From contig JALNZB010000002.1 of assembly GCA_023229545.1 (NCBI GenBank), forward strand, positions 1 through 64,000: a stretch of 64,000 bases of DNA, read 5' to 3'. The notes under the pieces are model-generated. The model saw nothing but the letters and a program-made list of their open reading frames with translations. It made no database searches and had not been told where the DNA came from. The translations under genes were made by a program, and so were the position numbers. Shown here piece by piece: positions 49,987 through 59,202 of the stretch (positions are counted from its first letter, which is position 1; the number at the start of each line of letters is the position of its first letter). Source of the stretch: Sulfuritalea sp. GTDB lineage: Bacteria; Pseudomonadota; Gammaproteobacteria; Burkholderiales; Rhodocyclaceae.

Positions 49987-52361
49987 AATGTTGCTCCGTG
50001 CTCGCCGACAGCGGGAAGGGTAAATATGAACGAACAGCCCTGATTCTCTCCGGCCGATTCCACCCAGATGCGTCCGCCATGATGCTCAACAATCTTGCGG
50101 CACAGCGCCAGGCCGATGCCGGTGCCGGGATATTTCGCGCGGGACTGGAGTCGCTCGAACACCTTGAATAGGCGCGCATCCTGGCCGGGCAGAAGACCCA
50201 CGCCGTTGTCCTTCACGGCAAAAACCCATTCGCTTCCCGCAGGTTGGGCAGAAACGACAACTTCCGGCTGACGCCCTTCCAAGCGGTATTTCAGTGCATT
50301 ATCGATCAGGTTCTGGAACAGGCGCAGGATTTCGTCGCGGCGGGCCACAATCTGCGGCGCGTTTCCCCAGTCACCCTCGACGCGCAGTTCGGCATGAGCT
50401 TCCGCCATGGCGGACTGGAGAATCCGCAGTGCTTCGTCCAGCACCGCGCGGCTGTCGATTGCCACCATGTCGCTGTTCTCGCGCCCGACGCGGGAATAGT
50501 CGAGCAGCGCCGCCAGCATCTGGTCCATGCGCTGCGCACCTTCGGTGGCGAAGTGGAAATTCTGCCGGGTTTCGTCGTTGAGCAAAGGCTTCAGCTCGAC
50601 GGCAAGCAATTGCAAATAGCTGGTAATCATGCGCAGCGGCTGGCGCATGTCGTGCGACGCGGCATAGGCGAACTGCTCCAGATCGGCGTTGGAACGCTTG
50701 AGTTCCGCCATGCTCGCTTCCAGCGCGCGGGTTCTTTCCTCCACCCGCTGCTCCAGTGAGGCGTTCAAAGCCCGGTTGGCGCTGAACTGCGCCGCCAGCG
50801 AATCCGCCATCTCCCTGAAATTGCCGATCAGGCGATGGGGTTCAAGCAGGGAGGTCTCGGGCAAGACGGGCCGATCGCCCGCCGCCAGCGTGGCCGGCAG
50901 ATTTTGCGTTAGTTCGCTGATCTGCACGGTGGTCGCCGTAACCCGGCGGCTGAAATATTCCGCCAGCGCCAGCGCGGCGAAAAGTATCAGCAGCAGTCGC
51001 GCCAGTTCGTCGCTATAGCGACCGCTGAGCATTTTCTGGAATGGCGCCACCGGTTGCTCGAGGACAAGCTTCCATGCGACCGGGTTGCCAATGCCGGATT
51101 CCAGGACATAGAACGATTTTCTCCAGTGGTCCGAGCGCGGCAAATTGGGCGGCGCCTGCGGCATCCACAGTGAAATGTGGTCGTCGCTACGCTCGAACGA
51201 CCCCGCGCCGCGCACCAGGGGAGCCATCACTTTTTGCTCCTGACGATTGGTCAGGATGATGTTGTCGTTTCTGTCGAGCAGGGTGTAGAGCAGGGTACCG
51301 GTCTCGGCGCCTTTTCCAAGAAAATCCCGTATCTGGCCCATGCCCAGGACGCCGATGACATAGCCGCCATACTCGCCGTGCTTCACAACCGGCGCCAGCA
51401 CGCTGACCACCGGCTCGGGCGCGCCGATTCGGCCCACCACCACTTCCGAGAGCATCGGCCTGAGTGTCTGTTTGAGCTGCGGGATGAAAGGGCGATCCGC
51501 GAAGTTCTTGCCGATACCGGACTGTCCGCGTTCGTCGATTGGCGACGAAAAGGCCTGGAGGGTTGCCTCCTTGTCCAGCAGTCCGACGCGCAAGAAATTG
51601 ACATCGGCGGCACGGGCCTGTTCCAGCCTGGACTGCATCTGCGACGGAGTTTGTGTTGCGGCCATCTCGGCCAATCTGATCACAGCGCTCGATCTGTTTT
51701 GCACCCAGACTTCAAGGCGGTTGGTCATGATCAAGCTATCCTGGTGCAGCTTGGCGCGGATGGTGCGGTCAGTCTCGGTGAAGTCGCTTCTGCCGGCCAC
51801 CACCAGCAGCGCCAGCGCCGGGAATAGCGCGAAAAAGGCCAGCAGGTTGTAGATGATGTCCCGATAGGCGATCAGCGAGCTGCGCGTTCCGAGTACAACG
51901 CCGGTAAAGATCAGCCGCGCCAGCAAGGCATTGGCAATGCCGTTCACCGCCTGTTTGGTCATGATGATGGTGGTGTTGCCTAGCGGAACATCCATCGCGC
52001 CGTGGTAGAAAATATAGACTAGCGGCATACCGACGCAAAGCCAGTAGAGCGCATCGGCCAACACCAGTCCGATCCTGCGGCGGATGGTGAGCCAGGCCAC
52101 CACCGCCACCTCGATCGTCATGATGAAGATGGCGTAGGGATGATTCCAGATGAAGTAGGTGACAGCGGCGATCAGGGCCGCCGCCCCGACGCCCCGCATC
52201 GCGCCGAAAAACTGCAAGGCCAGCATGGCGAAAATGCTGCCGAACAGGAAGTCGATATTCAGGAAAAGCGTGCATCTGAAATAATTGCCGGCGAGACCGG
52301 CGGCAATCAGGGCTAACAGGAATGGGAGCGGATGGCGCCCGGTTGGAAGCGCGGGCTTCAT
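49983..52361 (-). CDS. Multi-pass membrane sensor histidine kinase
   Basis: 792 residues. The N-terminus has five to seven hydrophobic segments (to about residue 190), then an extracytoplasmic region of about 230 residues of Cache-like character, another membrane helix (LLLILFAALALAEYF), HAMP-like and coiled-coil linker, HisKA with phospho-His in YAASHDMRQPLRMITSYLQLL, and HATPase with NLIDNALKY, DNGVGL and GTGIGLALC. The H-box places it with the phytochrome-like kinases that partner Rcp1-type regulators, two of which are encoded directly upstream. Coupled to both neighbours by 4-base overlaps. Confidence 0.93.
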   Translation of the reverse strand: MKPALPTGRHPLPFLLALIAAGLAGNYFRCTLFLNIDFLFGSIFAMLALQFFGAMRGVGAAALIAAVTYFIWNHPYAIFIMTIEVAVVAWLTIRRRIGLVLADALYWLCVGMPLVYIFYHGAMDVPLGNTTIIMTKQAVNGIANALLARLIFTGVVLGTRSSLIAYRDIIYNLLAFFALFPALALLVVAGRSDFTETDRTIRAKLHQDSLIMTNRLEVWVQNRSSAVIRLAEMAATQTPSQMQSRLEQARAADVNFLRVGLLDKEATLQAFSSPIDERGQSGIGKNFADRPFIPQLKQTLRPMLSEVVVGRIGAPEPVVSVLAPVVKHGEYGGYVIGVLGMGQIRDFLGKGAETGTLLYTLLDRNDNIILTNRQEQKVMAPLVRGAGSFERSDDHISLWMPQAPPNLPRSDHWRKSFYVLESGIGNPVAWKLVLEQPVAPFQKMLSGRYSDELARLLLILFAALALAEYFSRRVTATTVQISELTQNLPATLAAGDRPVLPETSLLEPHRLIGNFREMADSLAAQFSANRALNASLEQRVEERTRALEASMAELKRSNADLEQFAYAASHDMRQPLRMITSYLQLLAVELKPLLNDETRQNFHFATEGAQRMDQMLAALLDYSRVGRENSDMVAIDSRAVLDEALRILQSAMAEAHAELRVEGDWGNAPQIVARRDEILRLFQNLIDNALKYRLEGRQPEVVVSAQPAGSEWVFAVKDNGVGLLPGQDARLFKVFERLQSRAKYPGTGIGLALCRKIVEHHGGRIWVESAGENQGCSFIFTLPAVGEHGATL

Positions 52362-52816
52362 TCCGGATTCTCGGGCAGGCGCACCAGTTCGAACCAGTAT
52401 TGGCCGAGTTTATCGATCGCCTTGATGAATTCGTTGATGTCGGTCGGCTTCTGCACATAACCGACCGCACCGTGCTGGTAGGCCGCGAGGACATCGGCGT
52501 CGAGCGTGGAGGTGGTGATGACCACCACCGGAATGGCGCGCAGACGCTCGTCCTGCTTGACCGCCGCAAGAAACTCCAGGCCGTTCTGGCCGGGCATCTT
52601 GAGGTCGAGCAGAATCAGGTCGGGGCGGGACGCGTGGCCAAACCGCTCGCCCTCCCGCCGCAAAAAGCGCTGCGCTTCATGACCGTCGCTGACGGTACTC
52701 AGGTCGACGGTAAAACCGCCTTGCCGCAATGCCAGCCGCATCAGGCGCTCGTCGCCCGGTTCGTCTTCGACGATCAGGACACGCAAGTTTCGCTGTTCGC
52801 TCATTGCACCGCTCAT
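52358..52816 (-). CDS. Rcp1-like response regulator 1
   Basis: 152 residues from ATG 52816, which overlaps the previous stop (ATGA); an ATG 12 bp further in (52804) is also possible. REC with acidic pair in IVEDEPGDE, phospho-Asp in LILLDLKMPGQNGLEF and Lys in YVQKPTD; the C-terminal extension LGQYWFELVRLPENPE is the Rcp1-type tail. Likely receives phosphate from the phytochrome-like kinases around it. No output domain. Confidence 0.92.
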   Translation of the reverse strand: MSGAMSEQRNLRVLIVEDEPGDERLMRLALRQGGFTVDLSTVSDGHEAQRFLRREGERFGHASRPDLILLDLKMPGQNGLEFLAAVKQDERLRAIPVVVITTSTLDADVLAAYQHGAVGYVQKPTDINEFIKAIDKLGQYWFELVRLPENPE

Positions 52817-53259
52817 TTTTGGTGGGGCAGGCGCACCAGGTCGAACCAGTAGTCGCCCAGATCGCGAATGGCGGCCATGAACTGAAGCACATCCACCGGC
52901 TTGGTGATATAGCCGGCCGCGCCGAGGTGATAGGACGCGAGCACGTCGCGCTCGACCTCCGAGGTAGTCAGGATCACCACCGGGATATCGCGCAAATACG
53001 GCTCCTGCTTGATGGCGGCGAGAAATTCCCGTCCGTCCATGCGCGGCATGTTGAGATCGAGCAGGATCAAATTCGGGCGCGGCGCATCGGCAAAGCGCGG
53101 GCCTTGACGGCGCAGATATTCGAGCGCCTCGCGGCCATCGACCGCAATGCGCAGGTCGGCCAGAATATGATTTTCGGAAATGGCGGCTTTCACCAGGTGG
53201 GCGTCGGCCGGTTCGTCTTCGACAAGCAGGACGACAAAGCGATGTTGTTCGGTGCTCAT
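52813..53259 (-). CDS. Rcp1-like response regulator 2
   Basis: 148 residues. REC with LVEDEPADAH, phospho-Asp in LILLDLNMPRMDGREF and Lys in YITKPVD, and the tail LGDYWFDLVRLPHQK. Paralogue of the next regulator, clearly diverged. Sits between the haem-binding kinase and regulator 1; 4-base overlap on each side. Having two regulators for at least six kinases suggests many-to-few signalling. Confidence 0.93.
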   Translation of the reverse strand: MSTEQHRFVVLLVEDEPADAHLVKAAISENHILADLRIAVDGREALEYLRRQGPRFADAPRPNLILLDLNMPRMDGREFLAAIKQEPYLRDIPVVILTTSEVERDVLASYHLGAAGYITKPVDVLQFMAAIRDLGDYWFDLVRLPHQK

Positions 53260-54758
53260 GATGTCTCCTCAGCGGGTAATTCAAACACAACTCGGCAACC
53301 GCCGCCTTGTGCTGCCTCAATATATGCGCGCCCGCCGCAACTCTCCGCGATGCGCCGCGCGATGGCCAGGCCGATGCCGGTGCTGGCTGCGTCGCCGCCC
53401 GAACTCAGGCGCTCGAACACGCGAAACACCCGCTCGCGGTATTGCTCCTCAATGCCGGGACCGTTGTCGCTGACGCGATAGCGCACCAGAGCGCCGTCGC
53501 GTTCGCCGTCGATGGTGATTTGCAGCGGGGCGTCGGTCGGGACGGCGGTCGCATCGCCGTCTCGCCAGCGCCGACTCTCTGCGCCGCCATATTGCAGCGC
53601 GTTGTCCAGCGTCACCTCGAACAGGTCGACCAGTCGCGGCGCGTCGATCCATGCCAGCGGCAACTCGCCCACGGTGATTTCGGCGCCCGCCGCGCCGATC
53701 CGGTCTTTCGCCCGCGCCAGTATCCTGGCCACGATCTGGCTTGCATCGATTGCCTCGACCTTGTCGCGCGGCTGATCCGCCGCCAGATAGCGCTCGATGT
53801 CGCGCAGCAGGCTTTTCTGGCGGCGCGCCTCCTGGCCAATGACGTCCAGCGACAACCGGGTTTCGGCATCGTCGATCCGGTCGCCGAGTTGCCGCGTCAG
53901 CCGTTCCGCGTAACTGACCATGCGCCGGGCCGGCTCTTGCAGGTGATGCGCGGTGACTTCGGCAAAGCGTTGCAGATCGGCGTTGGTGCGGGCAATCACC
54001 CGGTTGTGCCCTGCCAGCTCGGCGGCGGCGCGGTCCTGCTCGTCGAATCTGCGCCGCACCTGAACAACCAGTGTGGCAATGGCGCCCAGACCCAGCAGCC
54101 AGATCGCGCCCAGGATCGCCCCGCGCGGACGAATGCTGGCACGCAAATCATCCAGATAGGGTTGCATGGGTACGGCCACTCCCACCCCGCCGCGCACATC
54201 GCCCACCTTGTAGCCCTGGATGCCATGGCACTTGAGGCAGCCGGCAACGACTATCATCGGTTTCATCAGGCGCAGATAGGGCTGACCGTTGATGTCGGCG
54301 AACTCGAACACCTCTTTCTCGCCGCGCTCGAAGCGGCGTAGCGCCGCCGCCTCCCACTCGTCCGGGGCATTGATGGGGTTGATCAGGTTAAAGCTGGTGA
54401 TCTTGCCCTTGATGCCATACATTTCGCCAAACTCGCCCATCATCTGCCGCAGGATATAGGCCGGATTCATCAGCGTCAGCTTCTTGCCCGAAGGCGTCAC
54501 CAGATCGCGCTCGGGAACATGCGACAGGCCGGGATTGGGCGGCGTTCGCGCATCGGTGGGCACGTACACGCCGCCGTGGCGCGTGGCCCAGGTGCGAAAA
54601 GCCAGATCCTTGTTGAAGTTGCTGCGCGCTTCCTTCTTTGCCAGTTCATCGACATGCTCACGTTCGACATGCCGGTCCCAGACCAGCAGCCCGCCGATGA
54701 CCGCAGTCCAGATCAGCGACGCCAGCAGCAGGATGCGCTTCGAGCGGCCCGATTTCAT
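53256..54758 (-). CDS. Haem-binding DUF3365 sensor histidine kinase
   Basis: 500 residues. Membrane helix (about 8-26), a periplasmic DUF3365 (Tll0287-like) domain of about 170 residues with a c-type haem site CLKCH in VAGCLKCHGIQGYKVGD, a second membrane helix (about 215-235), a short linker, a HisKA-like H-box in FAEVTAHHLQEPARRMVSYAERL, and HATPase with DNGPGIEEQYRERVFRVFERL and STGIGLAIARRI. The haem suggests redox or gas sensing. ATG 54758 overlaps the previous stop. Dispersed repeat copy 13 lies in the HATPase lid region. Confidence 0.92.
   Translation of the reverse strand: MKSGRSKRILLLASLIWTAVIGGLLVWDRHVEREHVDELAKKEARSNFNKDLAFRTWATRHGGVYVPTDARTPPNPGLSHVPERDLVTPSGKKLTLMNPAYILRQMMGEFGEMYGIKGKITSFNLINPINAPDEWEAAALRRFERGEKEVFEFADINGQPYLRLMKPMIVVAGCLKCHGIQGYKVGDVRGGVGVAVPMQPYLDDLRASIRPRGAILGAIWLLGLGAIATLVVQVRRRFDEQDRAAAELAGHNRVIARTNADLQRFAEVTAHHLQEPARRMVSYAERLTRQLGDRIDDAETRLSLDVIGQEARRQKSLLRDIERYLAADQPRDKVEAIDASQIVARILARAKDRIGAAGAEITVGELPLAWIDAPRLVDLFEVTLDNALQYGGAESRRWRDGDATAVPTDAPLQITIDGERDGALVRYRVSDNGPGIEEQYRERVFRVFERLSSGGDAASTGIGLAIARRIAESCGGRAYIEAAQGGGCRVVFELPAEETS
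53555..53579 (+). repeat. Dispersed 25-bp repeat, copy 13 (in haem kinase)
   Basis: Core CGCCAGCGCCGACT preceded by CGCCGT. Read by the kinase gene as ESRRWRDGDA, a loop between the N-box (DNALQYGG) and the next strand of the ATPase domain. Confidence 0.8.
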
Positions 54759-57337
54759 GATGATCCTTTTCGCATTGCTAATGATTGGAGCGCCGGGGTC
54801 CCGGCGCGCATCGGCAAGCTGAACCTGAAGATGCTGCCTTGGCCCTCGCCCGCCGATTCGGCCAGGATTTGCCCGCCGTGATGTTCGACGATCCTGCGGC
54901 ACAGCGCCAGGCCGATGCCGTTACCCTCATAGGCGGCGCGGCTTTGCAGGCGCTGGAATACCTGAAACAACCGGGCGATCTGGTTGGGGATAATGCCGGC
55001 GCCATTGTCGGCGACGCTCATTTGCCAGTGGAGTACCGACGCCTCGCCGGCGCTCCTTGAAATGCCGCTGCTCGTTACCGTGACTTCCGGCGCGCGCCCG
55101 GCAACACGGAACTTGAGGGCGTTGCCGATCAGGTTTTGCAGCAGGCGCAGCATTTCGTCGCGACTGACGAACACGCGCGGCCAGTCGCCTTGAATGTGCA
55201 CCACCGCCCGCGCTTCGGCAATCGCCGGTTGCAGGAACAACATTGCTTCGTCGAGCACGTCACGGCTTTCAACCCACACCGGCGGCTCGCCTTTGCGGCC
55301 GATGCGGGCGTAGTCGAGCAGCCCCAGCAGCATCGTGTCGAGTCGCTTGGCGCCGTCGATGGCGAAGTTGAAGTAGTCGCGCTGCTCGCCGTCGAGCTGA
55401 TCGCCCATATGCTGCTGGAGCAGTTGCAGATAACTGGAAATCATGCGCAGCGGCTGGCGCATGTCGTGCGAAATGCTGTAGCTGAACTGTTCCAGTTCGC
55501 GGTTGGAACGCAGCAGTTCCGCTTCGGCCTGTTTGCGTTCGGTGATGTCCATGTGCGTGCCGACCACGCGTAGCGCCTCGCCCTTTGCATCCCGTTCAAC
55601 GACCCGCCCCCGACTGAGTATCCAGACCCAGTGGCCGTCCTTGTGCCGCATTCGGTGCTCGCACTCGTAGCTCGGGGTCCGGCCGTCCAGGTGGGATTGC
55701 AGCGCGGCATCGATGGCGGCCCGATCATCCGGGCGCACCAGATTGCGCCAGCTGTCGACATGCGGCACGATCTCATCCGTGCGATAACCCAGCATCGAGC
55801 ACCAGCGCTCGCTGAAGATCACTGCGCCGCTGGGCACTTGCCAGTCCCACATGCCCAGGTCGCCGCCGTGCAAGGCCAGTTCCATGCGCTCCTGGCTCGC
55901 CATGTCCTTTTGGCGAGTCTCCTGAAGATTCTGGTTAAGGTTGGCGAACTCGGTGGCGAAATGTTGCAGGTCAGCCTGGTCACGCCTGATTTCCCGATGC
56001 AGGGTCACCACGCGCCGACCGGCGAGCAGTCTGCCCAGCAACACATTCGGCTTCAGCGGTTTGGACAGAAAATCGTCCGCCCCCGCAGCAAAGGCTTCGA
56101 CCAGATGCTCCTCCTGATCCAGGCTGGTCAGCAACAGAATATATATGGCGCGTCCGCTGGCTGTTTCGCGCAGCGCGCGGATCAGTTCGATGCCATCCAT
56201 CTTCGGCATTTTCCAGTCGACAATCATCAGATCAGGGTGTTCGCCGAGCGCGAGTTCCAGTCCCTGGCGACCGTCCTCGGCCTCGATGCACCCATACCCG
56301 GCATCGGTCAGCAAATCCTCAAGGAAGGCGCGGACGACGCAGTCGTCGTCTACCACCAGCACACGAAAACCGTCCGCCGCCGCGCTCTTCTGCAGCGCGA
56401 CGGGTTGTTCGAAGGGGGGCGCCGGCGGTGCATTCATCAATTCGGCAAACGCTGGCAGAACCTGTGCGGGCACCTCCAGCAGCCAACACCAGTCAGTCCA
56501 GTCACGGACAATGCCGTCGCACAGGTCCATAAGGTCATCGGCGCCGATGGAAAGCTTGCCGCCAAGCAAAAGCAGGTTGGCCATCATGGCACGCCGCTGG
56601 TCCTTGGCGGCCATGCAGATATCGGCGATTTCCGAGGCGAGCACGAGCGTCAGCAGCAGGCGCTCGGAGCGCGATCCGGCCCCGAAGTGCGCGGCCTCCG
56701 GTTGCTCGTGATAAGCCACCGGCTCGATCAGGCTGGCCGGGAATCCCCAGTCGGCCATCAACGCGGCGGTTAGATCGGCATGATCGAATTCGAAGGACCG
56801 CCGCTCCTGCGCCAGGCGCTCGAAGCCGGAAAGCGGTGCGATCTCCAGCAGTCGCGAATAGTCCTCCGGGGAAACACTGGCCAGGCCCAGCTCGCCAATG
56901 TGGGAGAGCAAGCCGAGAGTGAACGCCTCGTCACTTTTCATGAGGCGCGAGAAGGCGGTCAAGGCCTGCATGGCGACGGCGCGGGCGAGATTGCGCGACC
57001 AGAACGCGGGGTAGTTGAATGCGCGGCAGCCCAGAGAGCGCTTGTCGCTCATCAGTGAAAAACCCAGCGCCAAGCCACGCACGGCAGTCAGGCCCAGCAT
57101 GCCGATCGCGTCCTTGATCGCCAGTATCGGTCGCGCTCCCCGGCCACGACAAGCGTTGGACAGCTTGATCAAGCGCGCGACCAATGCCGGGTCGGCCTGG
57201 ATCGCCCGCGCCAGTTGCACGAACGACGTATTCTCCTGCCGCGTCAATTGCACCACGGCCAGCGCCGGACCTTTGGGCGAAGGCAGCAGGCCGGAGGCTT
57301 TGAGAGTCTCAAAACGGGCTTGCAGCTTGGGGTTCAT
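54755..57337 (-). CDS. HDOD-REC-PAS histidine kinase fusion
   Basis: 860 residues, no membrane helix. HDOD domain (about 1-290; RQENTSFVQLARAIQADPALVARLIKLSNA, IKDAIGMLGLTAVRGLALG, LLSHIGELGLA), REC (about 303-420; LVVDDDCVVRAFLEDLL, phospho-Asp in LMIVDWKMPKMDG, Lys in FLSKPLK), coiled coil, PAS (about 450-580), HisKA (FSYSISHDMRQPLRMISSYLQLL) and HATPase (NLIGNALKF, GNGIGLALC). HDOD alone usually regulates signalling or DNA-related processes; joining it to a kinase is rare. The start at 57337 forms ATGA with the preceding stop. Confidence 0.92.
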   Translation of the reverse strand: MNPKLQARFETLKASGLLPSPKGPALAVVQLTRQENTSFVQLARAIQADPALVARLIKLSNACRGRGARPILAIKDAIGMLGLTAVRGLALGFSLMSDKRSLGCRAFNYPAFWSRNLARAVAMQALTAFSRLMKSDEAFTLGLLSHIGELGLASVSPEDYSRLLEIAPLSGFERLAQERRSFEFDHADLTAALMADWGFPASLIEPVAYHEQPEAAHFGAGSRSERLLLTLVLASEIADICMAAKDQRRAMMANLLLLGGKLSIGADDLMDLCDGIVRDWTDWCWLLEVPAQVLPAFAELMNAPPAPPFEQPVALQKSAAADGFRVLVVDDDCVVRAFLEDLLTDAGYGCIEAEDGRQGLELALGEHPDLMIVDWKMPKMDGIELIRALRETASGRAIYILLLTSLDQEEHLVEAFAAGADDFLSKPLKPNVLLGRLLAGRRVVTLHREIRRDQADLQHFATEFANLNQNLQETRQKDMASQERMELALHGGDLGMWDWQVPSGAVIFSERWCSMLGYRTDEIVPHVDSWRNLVRPDDRAAIDAALQSHLDGRTPSYECEHRMRHKDGHWVWILSRGRVVERDAKGEALRVVGTHMDITERKQAEAELLRSNRELEQFSYSISHDMRQPLRMISSYLQLLQQHMGDQLDGEQRDYFNFAIDGAKRLDTMLLGLLDYARIGRKGEPPVWVESRDVLDEAMLFLQPAIAEARAVVHIQGDWPRVFVSRDEMLRLLQNLIGNALKFRVAGRAPEVTVTSSGISRSAGEASVLHWQMSVADNGAGIIPNQIARLFQVFQRLQSRAAYEGNGIGLALCRRIVEHHGGQILAESAGEGQGSIFRFSLPMRAGTPALQSLAMRKGSS

Positions 57338-59202
57338 TGGGCTACTCCGACCGGTAATTCGAACAGGACGCGGCAACCGCCGCCTGGCGTTTCTTCGATC
57401 CAGGCGCGCCCGCCGCAACTCTCCGCGATGCGCCGCACGATGGCCAGCCCAATGCCGGTGCTGGCGACATCGCCACCCGAACTCAAGCGCTCGAACACGC
57501 GAAACACCCGCTCGCGGTATTGCTCCTCGATGCCGGGGCCGTTGTCGCTGACGCGATAGCGCACCAGAGCGCCATCGTGTTCGCCGTCGATGGTGATTTT
57601 CAGCGGGGCACCGGTCGAAACCGCAGCTGCATCGCCGTCCTGCCAGCGCCGACTTTCTGCGCTGCCATGTTGCAGCGCGTTGTCCAGCATCGCCTCGAAC
57701 AGGTCGACCAGTCGCGGCGCGTCGATCCATGCCGGCGGCAGCTCGCCCACGGTGATTTCGGCGCCCGCTGCGCCGATCCGGTCTTTCGCTCGCGCCAGTA
57801 TCTTGGTGACCATCTGGCGCGCATCGACCGACTTGACCTTGTTGCGCGGCTGATCCGCCGCCAGATAACGCTCGATGTCGCGCAGCAGGTCCTTCTGGCG
57901 GCGCGCCTCCTGGCCGATGAAGTCCAGCGACAGCCGGGTTTCGCCATCGTCGGTCCCGTCGTTCAGTTGCCGGGTCAGCCGCTCGGCGTAAGTCGCCATG
58001 CGTCTGGCCGGCTCCTGCAGGTGATGCGCGGTGACTTCGGCAAAGCGTTGCAGATCGACATTGGATCGCTTGAGGGCTTCTTCCCGTCGCCCCAGGGTTT
58101 CCAACAGGCGATTGAAGCCAATGAGGAGGTCGCCGATTTCGTCCTGGCGGGTAATCGGCAGAGGCTGCAGCGGCTGCTTATCATCCGACAGGGCGGCCAG
58201 CGTTCTTACAGCAGTTAGCATCGGTGAAAGCTGGCGCTTTAACATCCACCAGGTCAGACTGCCCGCCAGCAGGGTGAGCAAGATCGTGGCCATCATCATG
58301 CGCTGCTGCATGGCGCGGATCGGGGCGAAGGCCTCTTCGACAGGCAAAGCGACCACCATGATCCAGCCCGTCACGGGAACGGCCTTGACCGAAGTCAACA
58401 CGTCGATTCCAAGCGGATTGCGGAAAACGTTGGTACCTTCGTAGCCCTGCACCGCACGGTCGATCCATGGGCTGACCCCGGGGGCGGGGAGTGCTTCCAT
58501 GACGCGGCTCTTGTCGGTGGCGCTGACAATCAACCGGGGCCGTGGTGCGATAAGCAGATAGCCGCCGCTCGTGCCGTAACGGTTTTGCGTAATATTGCCC
58601 AGAAAATTGGGCTGGCCCAGATCGGTCACCCCTGCCAGGGCTCCGATCACCTTGCCCCGAGAATCGCGAATGGGCACGGCCATGCCAAATTCCGGACTCT
58701 TCCTGTTCTTGGCCAGGTGCGGATGGCCGATGGTTGATTTACCCTCATTGAGCGCGGTGGCTATCGTGGCGACATCACTATGCTCGCCTCCGATCCGCCC
58801 TGCGGACAAGTGGGTATCGGCAATTCCCGTGCCCTCGCTGTTTACGACGACAACGCCCGCGTTGAATGGTCCCTGAAGAATCAGGCGCTGTTTCAGGAGC
58901 GTCTGCAAGTGCGCCGGATTGCCCAGAATGGCCGGGCTGATTATTCCGGCGACTTTTCCCAGCACGCCCAAGCGGTTTTCCAGCTCTTGATTGATCTCCG
59001 TGGCCACGAAAGAAACCGTCGAAGACTGCTGTTCGCCCAACAGGCGTTGCATATCCTCGCGCAGTTCCCTGCTGGCGTAGAACGCCAGCAACCAGAGGCC
59101 GACCACGAAAATAGCCAGCGTGAACAGGGTCACCCGAGTCTTGAGCGAGTGTAGCGAGAAGGGATTAGTCTCGGCGTATCGGTTCAAAATGGGGCTGTTC
59201 AT
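57334..59202 (-). CDS. Cache-HAMP sensor histidine kinase
   Basis: 622 residues. Membrane helix (about 26-45), large periplasmic dCache-like domain (about 50-295), second helix (about 300-322), HAMP, H-box FAEVTAHHLQEPARRMATYAERL, HATPase with DNGPGIEEQYRERVFRVFERL and STGIGLAIVRRI. Its last about 230 residues are nearly the same as those of the haem-binding kinase, differing at scattered positions, so the two kinase modules are recent duplicates. 4-base overlaps with both neighbours. Ligand of the Cache domain unknown. Confidence 0.93.
   Translation of the reverse strand: MNSPILNRYAETNPFSLHSLKTRVTLFTLAIFVVGLWLLAFYASRELREDMQRLLGEQQSSTVSFVATEINQELENRLGVLGKVAGIISPAILGNPAHLQTLLKQRLILQGPFNAGVVVVNSEGTGIADTHLSAGRIGGEHSDVATIATALNEGKSTIGHPHLAKNRKSPEFGMAVPIRDSRGKVIGALAGVTDLGQPNFLGNITQNRYGTSGGYLLIAPRPRLIVSATDKSRVMEALPAPGVSPWIDRAVQGYEGTNVFRNPLGIDVLTSVKAVPVTGWIMVVALPVEEAFAPIRAMQQRMMMATILLTLLAGSLTWWMLKRQLSPMLTAVRTLAALSDDKQPLQPLPITRQDEIGDLLIGFNRLLETLGRREEALKRSNVDLQRFAEVTAHHLQEPARRMATYAERLTRQLNDGTDDGETRLSLDFIGQEARRQKDLLRDIERYLAADQPRNKVKSVDARQMVTKILARAKDRIGAAGAEITVGELPPAWIDAPRLVDLFEAMLDNALQHGSAESRRWQDGDAAAVSTGAPLKITIDGEHDGALVRYRVSDNGPGIEEQYRERVFRVFERLSSGGDVASTGIGLAIVRRIAESCGGRAWIEETPGGGCRVLFELPVGVAQ
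57633..57657 (+). repeat. Dispersed 25-bp repeat, copy 14 (in Cache kinase)
   Basis: GCCAGCGCCGACT core preceded by CGCCGTCCT. Encodes ESRRWQDGDA at the same place as copy 13 in the paralogous kinase, so this pair probably shares one ancestral insertion. Confidence 0.8.
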
